Source: Dehalococcoidia bacterium
GTDB taxonomy: Bacteria; Chloroflexota; Dehalococcoidia; Lucifugimonadales; Australimonadaceae
Assembly: GCA_021296055.1 (NCBI GenBank)
Contig: JAGWBE010000033.1
Location: 1-9,795, forward strand
DNA length: 9,795 nt
Direction: 5' to 3'
Shown: one piece after another, positions 1 through 6,294 of the stretch
Numbering within the stretch: position 1 is the stretch's first letter
How the letters are laid out: every line of letters starts with the position of its first letter
Translations under genes and position numbers: made by a program
Notes under the pieces: model-generated
Databases searched by the model: none
Told to the model about the DNA's origin: nothing
Seen by the model: the letters and a program-made list of their open reading frames with translations, nothing else

Positions 1-21
1 CAACACCCTATGCTGGTGTTG
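1..21. repeat. Perfect 7-bp hairpin at the window edge
   Basis: CAACACC (1-7) and GGTGTTG (15-21) are exact reverse complements separated by 7 nt. The right arm begins the motif that is also found inverted near the other window end. The element probably continues beyond the window. Confidence 0.6.
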
Positions 22-37
22 CACTTCGTTTGTGAAC
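15..37 (+). repeat. Dispersed motif, left copy (GGTGTTGCACTTC-N4-GTGAAC)
   Basis: The 23-nt stretch reads GGTGTTGCACTTC, then GTTT, then GTGAAC. The reverse complement of 9749-9771 has the same 13-nt and 6-nt blocks with AAAC as the core, so 19 of 23 bases agree in inverted orientation. It resembles the kind of sequence found at insertion-sequence ends, but no transposase is in the window, so identity is unknown. Confidence 0.6.
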
Positions 38-89
38 CCACTGAATCTCGCTTCGATTCTGGCAAGGCAGGGAGCGCCCAGCGCCCTCC

Positions 90-118
90 GTTCGCCCTGA
101 GGGGAATCGAAGGGCGAA
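90..118. repeat. REP-like palindrome, copy 1 (TTCGCCCT...AGGGCGAA)
   Basis: Arms TTCGCCCT (91-98) and AGGGCGAA (111-118) are perfect reverse complements around a GAGGGGAATCGA loop. The same element recurs at 5202-5231 and, degraded, at 5271-5299. It belongs to the widespread GTTCGCCCTGAG...CGAAGGGC type of intergenic palindrome seen in many high-GC bacteria (from memory). Confidence 0.75.
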
Positions 119-144
119 TGGAGAAAGCCCCCGCCTCCGTCGGT

Positions 145-150
145 TATACT
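145..150 (+). promoter_or_regulatory. Candidate -10 box TATACT upstream of the substrate-binding protein gene
   Basis: TATACT differs from consensus TATAAT at one base and lies 31 nt before the ATG at 182, giving an inferred 5' leader of about 25 nt. No convincing -35 hexamer sits 16-18 nt upstream, and no TGn extension precedes it, so the call is tentative. Confidence 0.4.
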
Positions 151-181
151 GAGCCTTGACCCGCAGACGCCCGCCCCATCT

Positions 182-1916
182 ATGCGAATCCCCCTCACCC
201 TTGCCGCTGCTCTATCCGGCCTCCTCTTGCTCGCCGCTTGCGGCGACTCCCCCACCCCTACCCCATCGCCCACGCCGACTCCGCCACGCCAGGAGACGCT
301 CACCATTCTCTATTGGCAGGCGCCGACCGTGCCCAGCGCCTACCTGTCCAGCGGCAACAAGGACACCGACGCGAGCGCGGTCACGTTGGAGCCGCTGGCG
401 AAGTACGACCCGGACGGCAACCTCGTCCCGGCGCTGGCCGCGGAGATCCCGACGTTGGAGAACGGCGGGGTTTCGGAGGATCTGACGTCCATCACGTGGA
501 CGTTGAGGGAGGGGCTGAAGTGGTCGGACGGGAGCGCTATGACCGCCGAGGACGCGGTGTTCACGTGGCGCTACTGCACGGACGAAGCGACCGGCTGCAC
601 GGCGGAGGCGGCGTTCGACGGCATCGCGTCTGTGGAGGCGGTGGACAGCCTCACGGTGCGGATCGCCTTCGACGCGCCCGCGTCCTATCCGTACAAGGCG
701 TTCGTGGGGTCGGGCGCGCCCATCATCAGCCGCGCGCAGTTCGCGGAGTGCGCGGGCGCCGCGGCGGCGGGCTGCCACGCGCAGAACAACGCGCCGCTCG
801 GCACAGGGCCTTACCGCATCGTCGAGTTCACGCCCGGCGAGGAGGCGATCTACGAACGCAACCCGTTCTACCGGAGCGCGGCGCCCTACTTCGACCGAGT
901 GCGAATCATCGGCGGAGGCGACGCCATCTCCGCCGCGCGCGCGGTGTTGGAGAGCGGCGAGGCCGATTACGCGTGGAACCTTCAGATCGACCCGGGCCTC
1001 CTCGCCGATATGGAGGCCGGCGGGCGGGGCAAGGTGGTCTCCGCCTTCTCCAGCCTCGTGGAGCGCATCGTGGTCAATCAGACAAACCCCGACCCCGTCC
1101 TGGGCGACGACCGCTCCGAATACCTCGACGGGGAGAACCCCCACCCCTTCCTGTCGTTCCACCCCATCCGTAAGGCTATGTCCATGGCCATCGACCGCGA
1201 GCGCATCGCGGTCGAGCTCTACGGGTTCGCGGGCGAGCCCGCGTGCAGCCTCATCGTCGGCCCGCCCAAGTACGTCTCGAGCGCCAACGACGCCTGCCTG
1301 ACGCAAGACATCGCGGGCGCCCAACGCGCTGCTCGACGCGAACGGCGTGCGCGATACGGACGGAGACGGCGTGCGCGAGCACAACGGCGTACCCCTCCGC
1401 ATCGTCTACCAAACCTCCACCAACGCCATACGCCAAGCCACGCAAGAGATGATCCGCGGCTGGTGGCGCGAGATAGGCGTCGCGACGGAGATCGTCCACC
1501 ACAACGCGAGCGTCTTCTTCGGCGGCGACCCGGTGGACGACAAGGAAGCGTCGCTGCGCAGGTTCTTCGCCGACGTGCAGATGTACGCCTCCGGCTCGGG
1601 CATAGACCCGCAGGAGACGCTGTCCGGCTACCTCTGCAAACACATCCCCGCTCGCGAGAACAACTGGGCGCTGGCGAACGTCGCCCGCTCGTGCGACCCG
1701 GAGTACGACGCCCTCTTCGAGCGCCTGGAGCGGACACAGGCCGGGCCGGAGCGGGAGGCACTAGTCAAGCAGCTGAGCGACCTCTACGTGCAAGGCTACT
1801 ACCAGATCCCGTTGGTGAATCGGGGAACGGTTTCCGCGCACGCCGATACGCTCCAGGGCGTCCGCATCAACGGCTGGGACAGCGATATGTGGAACATCGC
1901 CGACTGGCGGCGGTGA
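182..1916 (+). CDS. Peptide ABC transporter substrate-binding lipoprotein (SBP_bac_5 family), frameshifted
   Basis: Extracytoplasmic solute-binding lipoprotein of the DppA/OppA type, which would deliver peptides or similar solutes to an ABC importer. Seen: a signal peptide with lipobox LAAC (Cys20), a Thr/Pro-rich linker at about residues 23-36, then family segments such as the TWTLREGLKWSDG region, GTGPYRIVEF, and RKAMSMAIDRERIA. The frame breaks at 1320-1322. Removing one C joins the upstream DIAGA to NALLDANGVRDTDGDG in the next frame and gives about 577 residues, a normal family length, ending at TGA 1914-1916. Apart from lipobox Cys20, cysteines fall in four local pairs (132/139, 190/198, 355/372, 485/504 in the repaired protein), suggesting disulfides outside the cytoplasm. 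The ATG at 182 is chosen because it places the signal peptide correctly; no Shine-Dalgarno is visible. No permease or ATPase genes are nearby. It could be a recent pseudogene or carry an assembly error; I favour the latter. Confidence 0.85.
1320..1322 (+). other. Single-base frameshift site (extra C) in the substrate-binding protein gene
   Basis: Upstream codons read GAC ATC GCG GGC GCC and then CAA CGC GCT, which no longer looks like the family. Dropping one C gives GCC AAC GCG CTG CTC GAC, restoring the expected NALLDANGVRDTDGDGVRE segment. Both halves are otherwise open and typical of the family. The run is short (three C), so an indel error or a very recent mutation is more likely than programmed frameshifting. 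Confidence 0.85.
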
Positions 1917-2228
1917 GGAAGCGGCGGCCTGGAAAACCTCCTGGAACGGCTTAACCCAAAAGACCGTAAAGGGAGCAAGCCTCTCGATGGAGGCGCCCTA
2001 CGACGACCCGATGCGCGAAGCCTAACCCTCATCCCCGCCCTCATTCCCATCTTCCCCCTTCCGCCATTTCCGCAAAAGGAGACCTTTGCATAATCCCGCC
2101 GCCTCTTCACGAAGGGAGTGCCGAGGGGCTGCCCTCCCCTCGGCTGGGGGCGTGGGGGTATCCCCCACAAAAGGTTTTTTATCTCTGGGGGGTGGAGAGA
2201 CAGCGCAGTTACGCAAAGGGGTGAGGGA
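1917..2228. other. Convergent intergenic region between the substrate-binding protein gene and aroKB
   Basis: This 312-bp gap separates two convergent genes and I find no credible coding sequence in it. The first half holds a pyrimidine-rich stretch (about 2026-2080) whose CCCTCATCCCCGCC (2026-2039) matches 13 of 14 bases of 6731-6744 between ruvX and alaS. The second half holds repeat A copy 1. There is no clean terminator next to either stop codon. Confidence 0.7.
2101..2195. repeat. Intergenic repeat A, copy 1, with two tandem hairpins
   Basis: It starts GCCTCTTCAC and contains two perfect hairpins: CCGAGGGG/CCCCTCGG (2121-2128 and 2136-2143, 7-nt loop) and GTGGGGG/CCCCCAC (2152-2158 and 2162-2168, 3-nt loop). 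A T6 run lies at 2175-2180. The same start, the CCTCGGC-GGGGGCGTGGGGG core, the second hairpin and the CACAA...ACCTC/ATCTC tail recur at 5243-5360. On the + strand the second hairpin plus the T run could act as a terminator for the substrate-binding protein transcript, but it lies about 235 bp past the stop and is shared with the other copy. Confidence 0.7.
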
Positions 2229-3899
2229 CTACCCCGCCCTGAGCCCCTCCACCACCTCGCGCACCATCTCCACGTCCACATCGCGGTGGATCGACGCGCT
2301 CCCTACCCCGTCCAGCAGCACCCACGACACCGCGCCCGCGCTCACCTTCTTGTCGCGCGTCATTGCCTCTAGGATGGCGGCGGGGTCGAGGGCGTCGTAA
2401 GTCGAGGGGAGGCCGAAGCGTTCCAGCAACACCTGCTGGCGCTCCACTACGTCGGGGGGCGTAACGCCGTGGGCGGCGCCGATGCGGGCGGCGCCGGTCA
2501 TGCCGATGGCGACGGCCTCGCCGTGGAGGTAGCGTCCGTAGCCGGAGGCTGCCTCGATGCCATGGCCGATGGTATGGCCGTAGTTAAGCAGGGTTCGGAC
2601 GCCCCCGGTCTCGCGTTCGTCCTGCGTTACGATGCGCGCCTTGACGGCGGCATTGCGGGCGACGACCTCGGTGGTCAACTCCGGTTCGAGGGCGAGCAGC
2701 ATGTCGGCCTGGGATTCGTAGACCTCGACCAGGTCCGCGTCCAGCGCCAGGCCGTGCTTGAGCGCCTCGGCCCAGCCCTCGCGCAGCTCGCGCGGGGGCA
2801 GCGTGGTCAGCGCCGACACGTCGGCGAGGACAAGGGCAGGCTGGTGAAAGGCACCGACGAGGTTCTTGCCCGCGCCGAGGTCTACGGCGGTCTTGCCGCC
2901 GATGCTGGAATCGACCATCGCGGTAAGGGTGGTGGGAATATGGAAGACGGGCATGCCGCGCAGGTAGGTCGCGGCGGCGAATCCGGCCAGGTCGCCCGCC
3001 ACGCCTCCGCCGACGGCAACTATCGCGTCGCGGCGCTCGGCGCGCATCTCCGCCAGCCACTCGTAGACGCGCGCGGCCATCGAGAGCGACTTGCTCTCCT
3101 CGCCGGGCGGGAAGGTGAAGAGGTGCGCCTCGACGCCCGCCGCCGTGAGCGAGCGCTGCACGAGGCGCCCGTAGGGATGGAGGACGTTCTGGTCGCAGAT
3201 CAGGTAGGCCCTGCCGCGCAGCCCCGCGCCGATAAAGCGTTGGCCCGCCTGCGCCTCCAGGAAGTCCCAGCCGACGACGATCGGATAGGCGGCCTCGCCG
3301 CCCACCACCACCGCCGCGACGTGCGAATCGCCGCCGTGGAGCGCCGCCGCCCCCAAGCGCCGCCACGCGCGTGCAGCCTCGTGGGCGGCCTGCTCGATGC
3401 TCAGTGCGTCCGTCTGAATCGTCCACGCGGCGAGGGCGTAGGCCCATTGGCGCTCGCGCTTGAGGGCGGCGATGCGCTCGACGGCGCTCTCGCCTTGCCC
3501 CGGGCGCAGCATCGGACGCGCCATGCCCTCCGCTCTCGCATTGTCCGGGGGCACGGCGGCAAGCCGCGCCTCGATGGTCTCGGGGCGCGCCTCAAGCGCC
3601 ACCACCACGCCCGCCGATTCCATCAGGCGGCGGTTCTCCGCGTCGAGGGGCAAGCCGCCACCCGTGGAGACCACGACACGCTCGCGGTCGAGCATGCCGC
3701 GCAGCGCCTCCTGTTCGCGGCGGCGGAAGCCCGCCTCGCCCTCCTCCGCGAATATCCGCGGGATGGGCCTGCCGTCGGCCTTAACGATTGCCTCGTCCGT
3801 GTCGGCGAATTCCCAGCCGAGCAGCGCGGTGGCGCGCCGTCCGACGGCGGACTTGCCCGCGCCGGAGAAGCCGATGAGGAAGAGGCGCGCGCCGGGCAT
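2229..3899 (-). CDS. aroKB: Bifunctional shikimate kinase / 3-dehydroquinate synthase (AroK-AroB fusion)
   Basis: Cytoplasmic fusion of two shikimate-pathway enzymes, 556 residues. The N-terminal kinase (about 1-175) phosphorylates shikimate: P-loop GFSGAGKS at 10-17, DTD at 33-35, the FRRRE shikimate-binding region at 58-62, GGG at 80-82. The C-terminal domain (about 185-556) converts DAHP to 3-dehydroquinate: GGGVAGDLAGF, PTTLTAMVDSSIGGKTAVDL, and likely metal ligands E378 (AEALKHG), H442 (NYGHTIGH) and H459 (LHGEAVAIG). Both active sites look intact. The ATG overlaps the aroC stop (TGATG), so translation is probably coupled; no separate ribosome-binding site is seen. Kinase-first AroKB fusions are known in other bacteria such as Thermotoga and bifidobacteria, so the fusion is established but uncommon. 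Confidence 0.95.
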   Translation of the reverse strand: MPGARLFLIGFSGAGKSAVGRRATALLGWEFADTDEAIVKADGRPIPRIFAEEGEAGFRRREQEALRGMLDRERVVVSTGGGLPLDAENRRLMESAGVVVALEARPETIEARLAAVPPDNARAEGMARPMLRPGQGESAVERIAALKRERQWAYALAAWTIQTDALSIEQAAHEAARAWRRLGAAALHGGDSHVAAVVVGGEAAYPIVVGWDFLEAQAGQRFIGAGLRGRAYLICDQNVLHPYGRLVQRSLTAAGVEAHLFTFPPGEESKSLSMAARVYEWLAEMRAERRDAIVAVGGGVAGDLAGFAAATYLRGMPVFHIPTTLTAMVDSSIGGKTAVDLGAGKNLVGAFHQPALVLADVSALTTLPPRELREGWAEALKHGLALDADLVEVYESQADMLLALEPELTTEVVARNAAVKARIVTQDERETGGVRTLLNYGHTIGHGIEAASGYGRYLHGEAVAIGMTGAARIGAAHGVTPPDVVERQQVLLERFGLPSTYDALDPAAILEAMTRDKKVSAGAVSWVLLDGVGSASIHRDVDVEMVREVVEGLRAG

Positions 3900-5131
3900 C
3901 AGCCGCCGTGGGCGGGCGAGGCGGCGACCGGCCCGACCGTCGCCATATAGGCGCGCCAGTTGCGCAGCGTCTCGTCGATGCGGTCGCCGCCGAATTTATC
4001 CAGCATCGCGCCCGCCAGCGCGAAGGCGGTCATCGCCTCGCCGATGACCCCGCACGCCGGCACGAACGTGATGTCGCTCCGTTCGTAATGGGCTTGGCTC
4101 ACCTCCCCTGTGGCGAGGTCCACCGACGGCAGCGGGTTGATCATCGTAGCGATGGGCTTGACCGCCGCGCGGAGCACCAGCGGCTCGCCCGTCGTCATGC
4201 CGCCCTCGAGGCCGCCCGCGTTGTTGGTGCGGCGCGGCCACGGACGCGCCCACGCGCCGTCCGCCCCGCGCTCCCATTCCTCGACGGGCTTGATGACGTC
4301 CTGCGCCTCGTGGCCGGGCAGATCGGCCTCCGCGAAGCCGCCGCCGAACTCGACGCCCTTGACGGCGTTCATGCTGCCGATGGCGGCCGATAGGGCGGTG
4401 GACAGCTTCCGATCCCACTGGATGTGGTCGCCGATGCCGATGGGCAACCCCGTCGCCACCACCTCGAACACGCCGCCGAGGCTCGTGCCTTTGGCGCGCG
4501 CGGCGTCGATGGCGGCGACCACCGCCTCCGACGCCGCATCGTCCGCGCAGCGCACCGGCGATGCCTCCACGCGCTCCCAGTCCACCTGCTCCGGCGCGGT
4601 TGCGGGAGCGCGGACGCCGCCGATGTTGACGACGTGGCTGCGTATCTCCACACCGAAGGGCGCGAGGAAGGCGCGGCAGACCGCGCCCACCGCCACCCGC
4701 GCGGCCGATTCGCGCGCGCTGGAGCGCTCGAGGATGTCGCGCGCGTCCTGCGTCGCGTACTTGGCCGCGCCGGGGGTGTCGGCGTGGCCTGGGCGCAGGC
4801 GGCGGATGGGGGTTACCTCGCCGTCCACCGCCTCCTTGCTCATCGTGTGCGTCCACGGCTTGCCGTCGGGGCCTTTGCCCGTCGAGTGGTCGCGGTTCTC
4901 GATGAGCACGGCGATGGGGCTGCCGAGCGTCTCGCCGTGCCGCACGCCCGATTGCAGCACGGCGTAATCCGTCTCGATCTTCATCCGCCCCCCGCGTCCG
5001 TAGCCCGTCTGCCGTCGCGCCAGGTCCTGCCGTATCAGCGCCTCCGACAGGCGCACACCCGCAGGGATGCCCTCAAGGATGGCGACCAGGCCCGCGCCGT
5101 GGGACTCGCCTGCAGTCAGGAAGCGCAACAT
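3899..5131 (-). CDS. aroC: Chorismate synthase
   Basis: Catalyses the last shared step of aromatic biosynthesis, EPSP to chorismate, using reduced FMN in the cytoplasm. The 410-residue protein starts MLRFLTAGESHG (catalytic-type His11) and shows RRQTGYGRGGRMKIETD, PGHADTPGAAKY, the ERSSARESAARV segment and NNAGGLEGGMTTGEPL, all hallmarks of the family. The frame is open upstream to 5242, but that stretch contains the promoter and a REP-like repeat and has no family similarity. The ATG at 5131 matches the usual N-terminus and sits directly downstream of an extended -10. Slightly long for the family (usually about 360-400). It is followed immediately by aroKB with a one-base overlap, so one mRNA likely carries three shikimate-pathway activities. 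Confidence 0.96.
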   Translation of the reverse strand: MLRFLTAGESHGAGLVAILEGIPAGVRLSEALIRQDLARRQTGYGRGGRMKIETDYAVLQSGVRHGETLGSPIAVLIENRDHSTGKGPDGKPWTHTMSKEAVDGEVTPIRRLRPGHADTPGAAKYATQDARDILERSSARESAARVAVGAVCRAFLAPFGVEIRSHVVNIGGVRAPATAPEQVDWERVEASPVRCADDAASEAVVAAIDAARAKGTSLGGVFEVVATGLPIGIGDHIQWDRKLSTALSAAIGSMNAVKGVEFGGGFAEADLPGHEAQDVIKPVEEWERGADGAWARPWPRRTNNAGGLEGGMTTGEPLVLRAAVKPIATMINPLPSVDLATGEVSQAHYERSDITFVPACGVIGEAMTAFALAGAMLDKFGGDRIDETLRNWRAYMATVGPVAASPAHGG

Positions 5132-5137
5132 AGCGCG

Positions 5138-5146
5138 ATTGTAGCA
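5138..5146 (-). promoter_or_regulatory. Extended -10 promoter of aroC (TGCTACAAT), probably giving a leaderless mRNA
   Basis: On the minus strand TGCTACAAT fits TGnTAnnnT and is only 6 nt from the aroC ATG. Transcription normally starts 6-8 nt past the -10, so the mRNA would begin at or next to the start codon. No good -35 is visible, as expected of an extended -10 promoter. The lack of any Shine-Dalgarno agrees. Confidence 0.6.
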
Positions 5147-5170
5147 CCCGCCCCGACATCGCTCTCCCGT

Positions 5171-5192
5171 AGGGGCGACCGGCTGGCCGCCC
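5171..5192. repeat. AGGGGCGACC-type hairpin, copy 1
   Basis: GGGCGACC (5173-5180) pairs with GGCCGCCC (5185-5192) with one mismatch around a 4-nt loop. The ten bases AGGGGCGACC recur at 6757-6766 in the alaS-ruvX gap, where they also form a hairpin. Confidence 0.5.
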
Positions 5193-5201
5193 TGCCCATC
5201 C

Positions 5202-5231
5202 GTTCGCCCTGAGGGGAATCGAAGGGCGAAC
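5202..5231. repeat. REP-like palindrome, copy 2
   Basis: GTTCGCCCT (5202-5210) and AGGGCGAAC (5223-5231) form a perfect 9-bp stem. The element is identical over 29 bases to the copy at 90-118, on the same strand. Confidence 0.75.
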
Positions 5232-5242
5232 ACCTCATCCAC

Positions 5243-5360
5243 GCCTCTTCACACGGGGCACCCCTCCCCCGTTCGCCCTGAGGAAACTCGAAGGGCGCCC
5301 CTCGGCGGGGGGCGTGGGGGCATCCCCCACAAGAACCTTCTTACCTCTTTGAGGAGTGGG
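5243..5360. repeat. Intergenic repeat A, copy 2, carrying a REP-like insert
   Basis: It shares GCCTCTTCAC, the CCTCGGC-GGGGGCGTGGGGG core, the GTGGGGG/CCCCCAC hairpin (5314-5320 and 5324-5330) and the downstream tail with 2101-2195, in the same orientation. Where copy 1 has the CCGAGGGG hairpin, this copy has a REP-like palindrome at 5271-5299, which accounts for most of the length difference. Confidence 0.7.
5271..5299. repeat. REP-like palindrome, degraded copy 3
   Basis: It reads GTTCGCCCTGAG, then GAAACTCGAAGGGCG. Loop and right arm have diverged from copies 1 and 2, leaving a 6-bp stem CGCCCT/AGGGCG (5274-5279 and 5292-5297). It is nested in repeat A copy 2. Confidence 0.65.
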
Positions 5361-5367
5361 AGGGGGG

Positions 5368-6207
5368 CTACGCGAACGACGCGGGTTCGAGGACGCGCGG
5401 CTGCACGATATACCCCTCGCGGATGACGCCCGCCTCGCGGTCGATCATCGGGGCGTCGCCCTCCACTTTCACCGCGTCGTTGTCGAAGCAGTGGGCGAGC
5501 CACGCCGCGACGGCGGCGTCGAGCTGGTCTTCGGTGGGCAGGTCGGAGGGGAGGATGACGCCTTGCGCTTGGAGCAGGTCGGCGCGGCGGCGGCGGCCCT
5601 CGACGGAGCGCTTAGGGGGGAGCGATTCGTCCGCAAGTTCGCGCCACGCGGCACAGGGGAATACCTCGATGAGGTTCGCCCCGTGCGCGGGGATGTCGTT
5701 CAGCCCCAGCAATCGGAAGCGCGAGCCGCCCGTGGCCAGTTTGTAGAAGAGCCTGGCGCTGCCGGTCATGAAGCCCGCGCAGGGGCGGTCGTCCGCCGGC
5801 AGTTGGTAGGTGGAGCGCGGCGACGCGTTCACCAGGCGCTCGGAGACGCGGGCGGTGGCTCCGGCGTCGGCGGCAAGCCCCTGCGGGCCGCCGACGGCCA
5901 TAACAAACGGCTTGCCCAGCGCCGCCTCGGGCACGATGCTCGCGCCCTCCTCGTCATAGTCCCACTGGTGGAAGGAGCAGCGCATCGCAGGGTCTATCAC
6001 CGCCGCCTCGCAAGGGCGGCGATTGGCGGCGCTCGGGTCGGTCAAGTCGAGGCCGATGAAGTAGCGGCCCGACGGCTGCCCCCCCTCGCGCTGGTCGCCG
6101 ACCCGCCGCGAACGGCGGCGCCGCCACTTGGCGATGTAGCGCGCCGTAACCGCGCCGGCGACTATGCCCGCGCCCAGGGCTTGATACCTGCGGGAGGGAA
6201 GATGCAT
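5368..6207 (-). CDS. DUF429 family protein (predicted RNase H-fold nuclease-like) with N-terminal hydrophobic segment
   Basis: Function unknown; DUF429 proteins are predicted RNase H-like-fold enzymes. In the 279-residue protein from ATG 6207 I see the first-strand motif GLDL (D54), LIEVFPCAAW (E181), the EDQLDAAVAAW helix (D230) and a closing EGYIVQP, all in family order. At the position of the usual IDAPLG-type motif the sequence is AVGGPQG, so the expected Asp is Gly106. Residues 10-26 (ALGAGIVAGAVTARYIA) are hydrophobic and are followed by KWRRRR, which looks like a short membrane anchor ahead of the domain. A GTG at 6246 would add 13 residues. ATG 6207 is preferred because a -10-like GACAAT lies just upstream. 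A start nearer the domain, such as the GTG at Val36, would remove the hydrophobic part. It lies 87 bp after ruvX. Confidence 0.75.
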   Translation of the reverse strand: MHLPSRRYQALGAGIVAGAVTARYIAKWRRRRSRRVGDQREGGQPSGRYFIGLDLTDPSAANRRPCEAAVIDPAMRCSFHQWDYDEEGASIVPEAALGKPFVMAVGGPQGLAADAGATARVSERLVNASPRSTYQLPADDRPCAGFMTGSARLFYKLATGGSRFRLLGLNDIPAHGANLIEVFPCAAWRELADESLPPKRSVEGRRRRADLLQAQGVILPSDLPTEDQLDAAVAAWLAHCFDNDAVKVEGDAPMIDREAGVIREGYIVQPRVLEPASFA

Positions 6208-6216
6208 AGCGGAGAG

Positions 6217-6225
6217 ATTGTCCCA
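6217..6225 (-). promoter_or_regulatory. Weak candidate extended -10 of the DUF429 gene (TGGGACAAT)
   Basis: TG-G-GACAAT on the minus strand resembles the aroC element and lies 9 nt before the ATG at 6207, which would leave a leader of about 3 nt. The first base of the hexamer departs from consensus and no -35 is evident, so it is only suggestive. Confidence 0.3.
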
Positions 6226-6294
6226 CTCGGCGGCTCCAGGACACACCCCTTAGGCGGGCGGGGTTGGCGAAGTTTGAACGCGGCGGGCGGCGGC

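Larger units (their letters stand above)
5132..5367. other. Repeat-rich intergenic region between aroC and the DUF429 gene
   Basis: No credible gene. In order it holds the aroC promoter, an imperfect AGGGGCGACC hairpin (5171-5192), a full REP-like palindrome (5202-5231), and repeat A copy 2 (5243-5360) with a third REP-like palindrome inside it. The dense repeats make it a likely assembly or recombination trouble spot. Confidence 0.7.

Noticed and set aside
156..161. TTGACC as a -35 box for the substrate-binding protein gene
   Set aside because: A matching -10 would fall on the start codon, where no TATAAT-like sequence exists. TATACT at 145-150 is better placed.
212..1402. Open - strand frame antisense to the substrate-binding protein gene
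   Set aside because: Arg-rich shadow translation; the + strand has a lipobox and SBP_bac_5 motifs.
1987..2025. 12-codon ORF starting ATGGAGGCGCCC
   Set aside because: Too short, with no clear ribosome-binding site and no recognisable product.
1917..2090. Continuation of the substrate-binding protein frame past TGA 1914 by readthrough
   Set aside because: The frame stays open for some distance, but the protein already ends at a natural-looking C-terminus and the extension becomes a pyrimidine-rich low-complexity tract.
2152..2180. Intrinsic terminator (GTGGGGG/CCCCCAC hairpin then T6)
   Set aside because: The T run is 6 nt beyond the stem and the hairpin is shared with a repeat at 5314-5330 that lacks a T run, so I list it as repeat structure.
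2469..3950. Long + strand open frame antisense to aroKB
   Set aside because: High GC removes stop codons from shadow frames. Its translation is Arg/Gly/Ala-rich with no family motifs, while the opposite strand encodes clear AroK and AroB domains.
5132..5242. N-terminal extension of aroC to 5242
   Set aside because: The added 37 residues translate repeat and promoter sequence. Chorismate synthases begin at the MLRFLTAGESHG segment.
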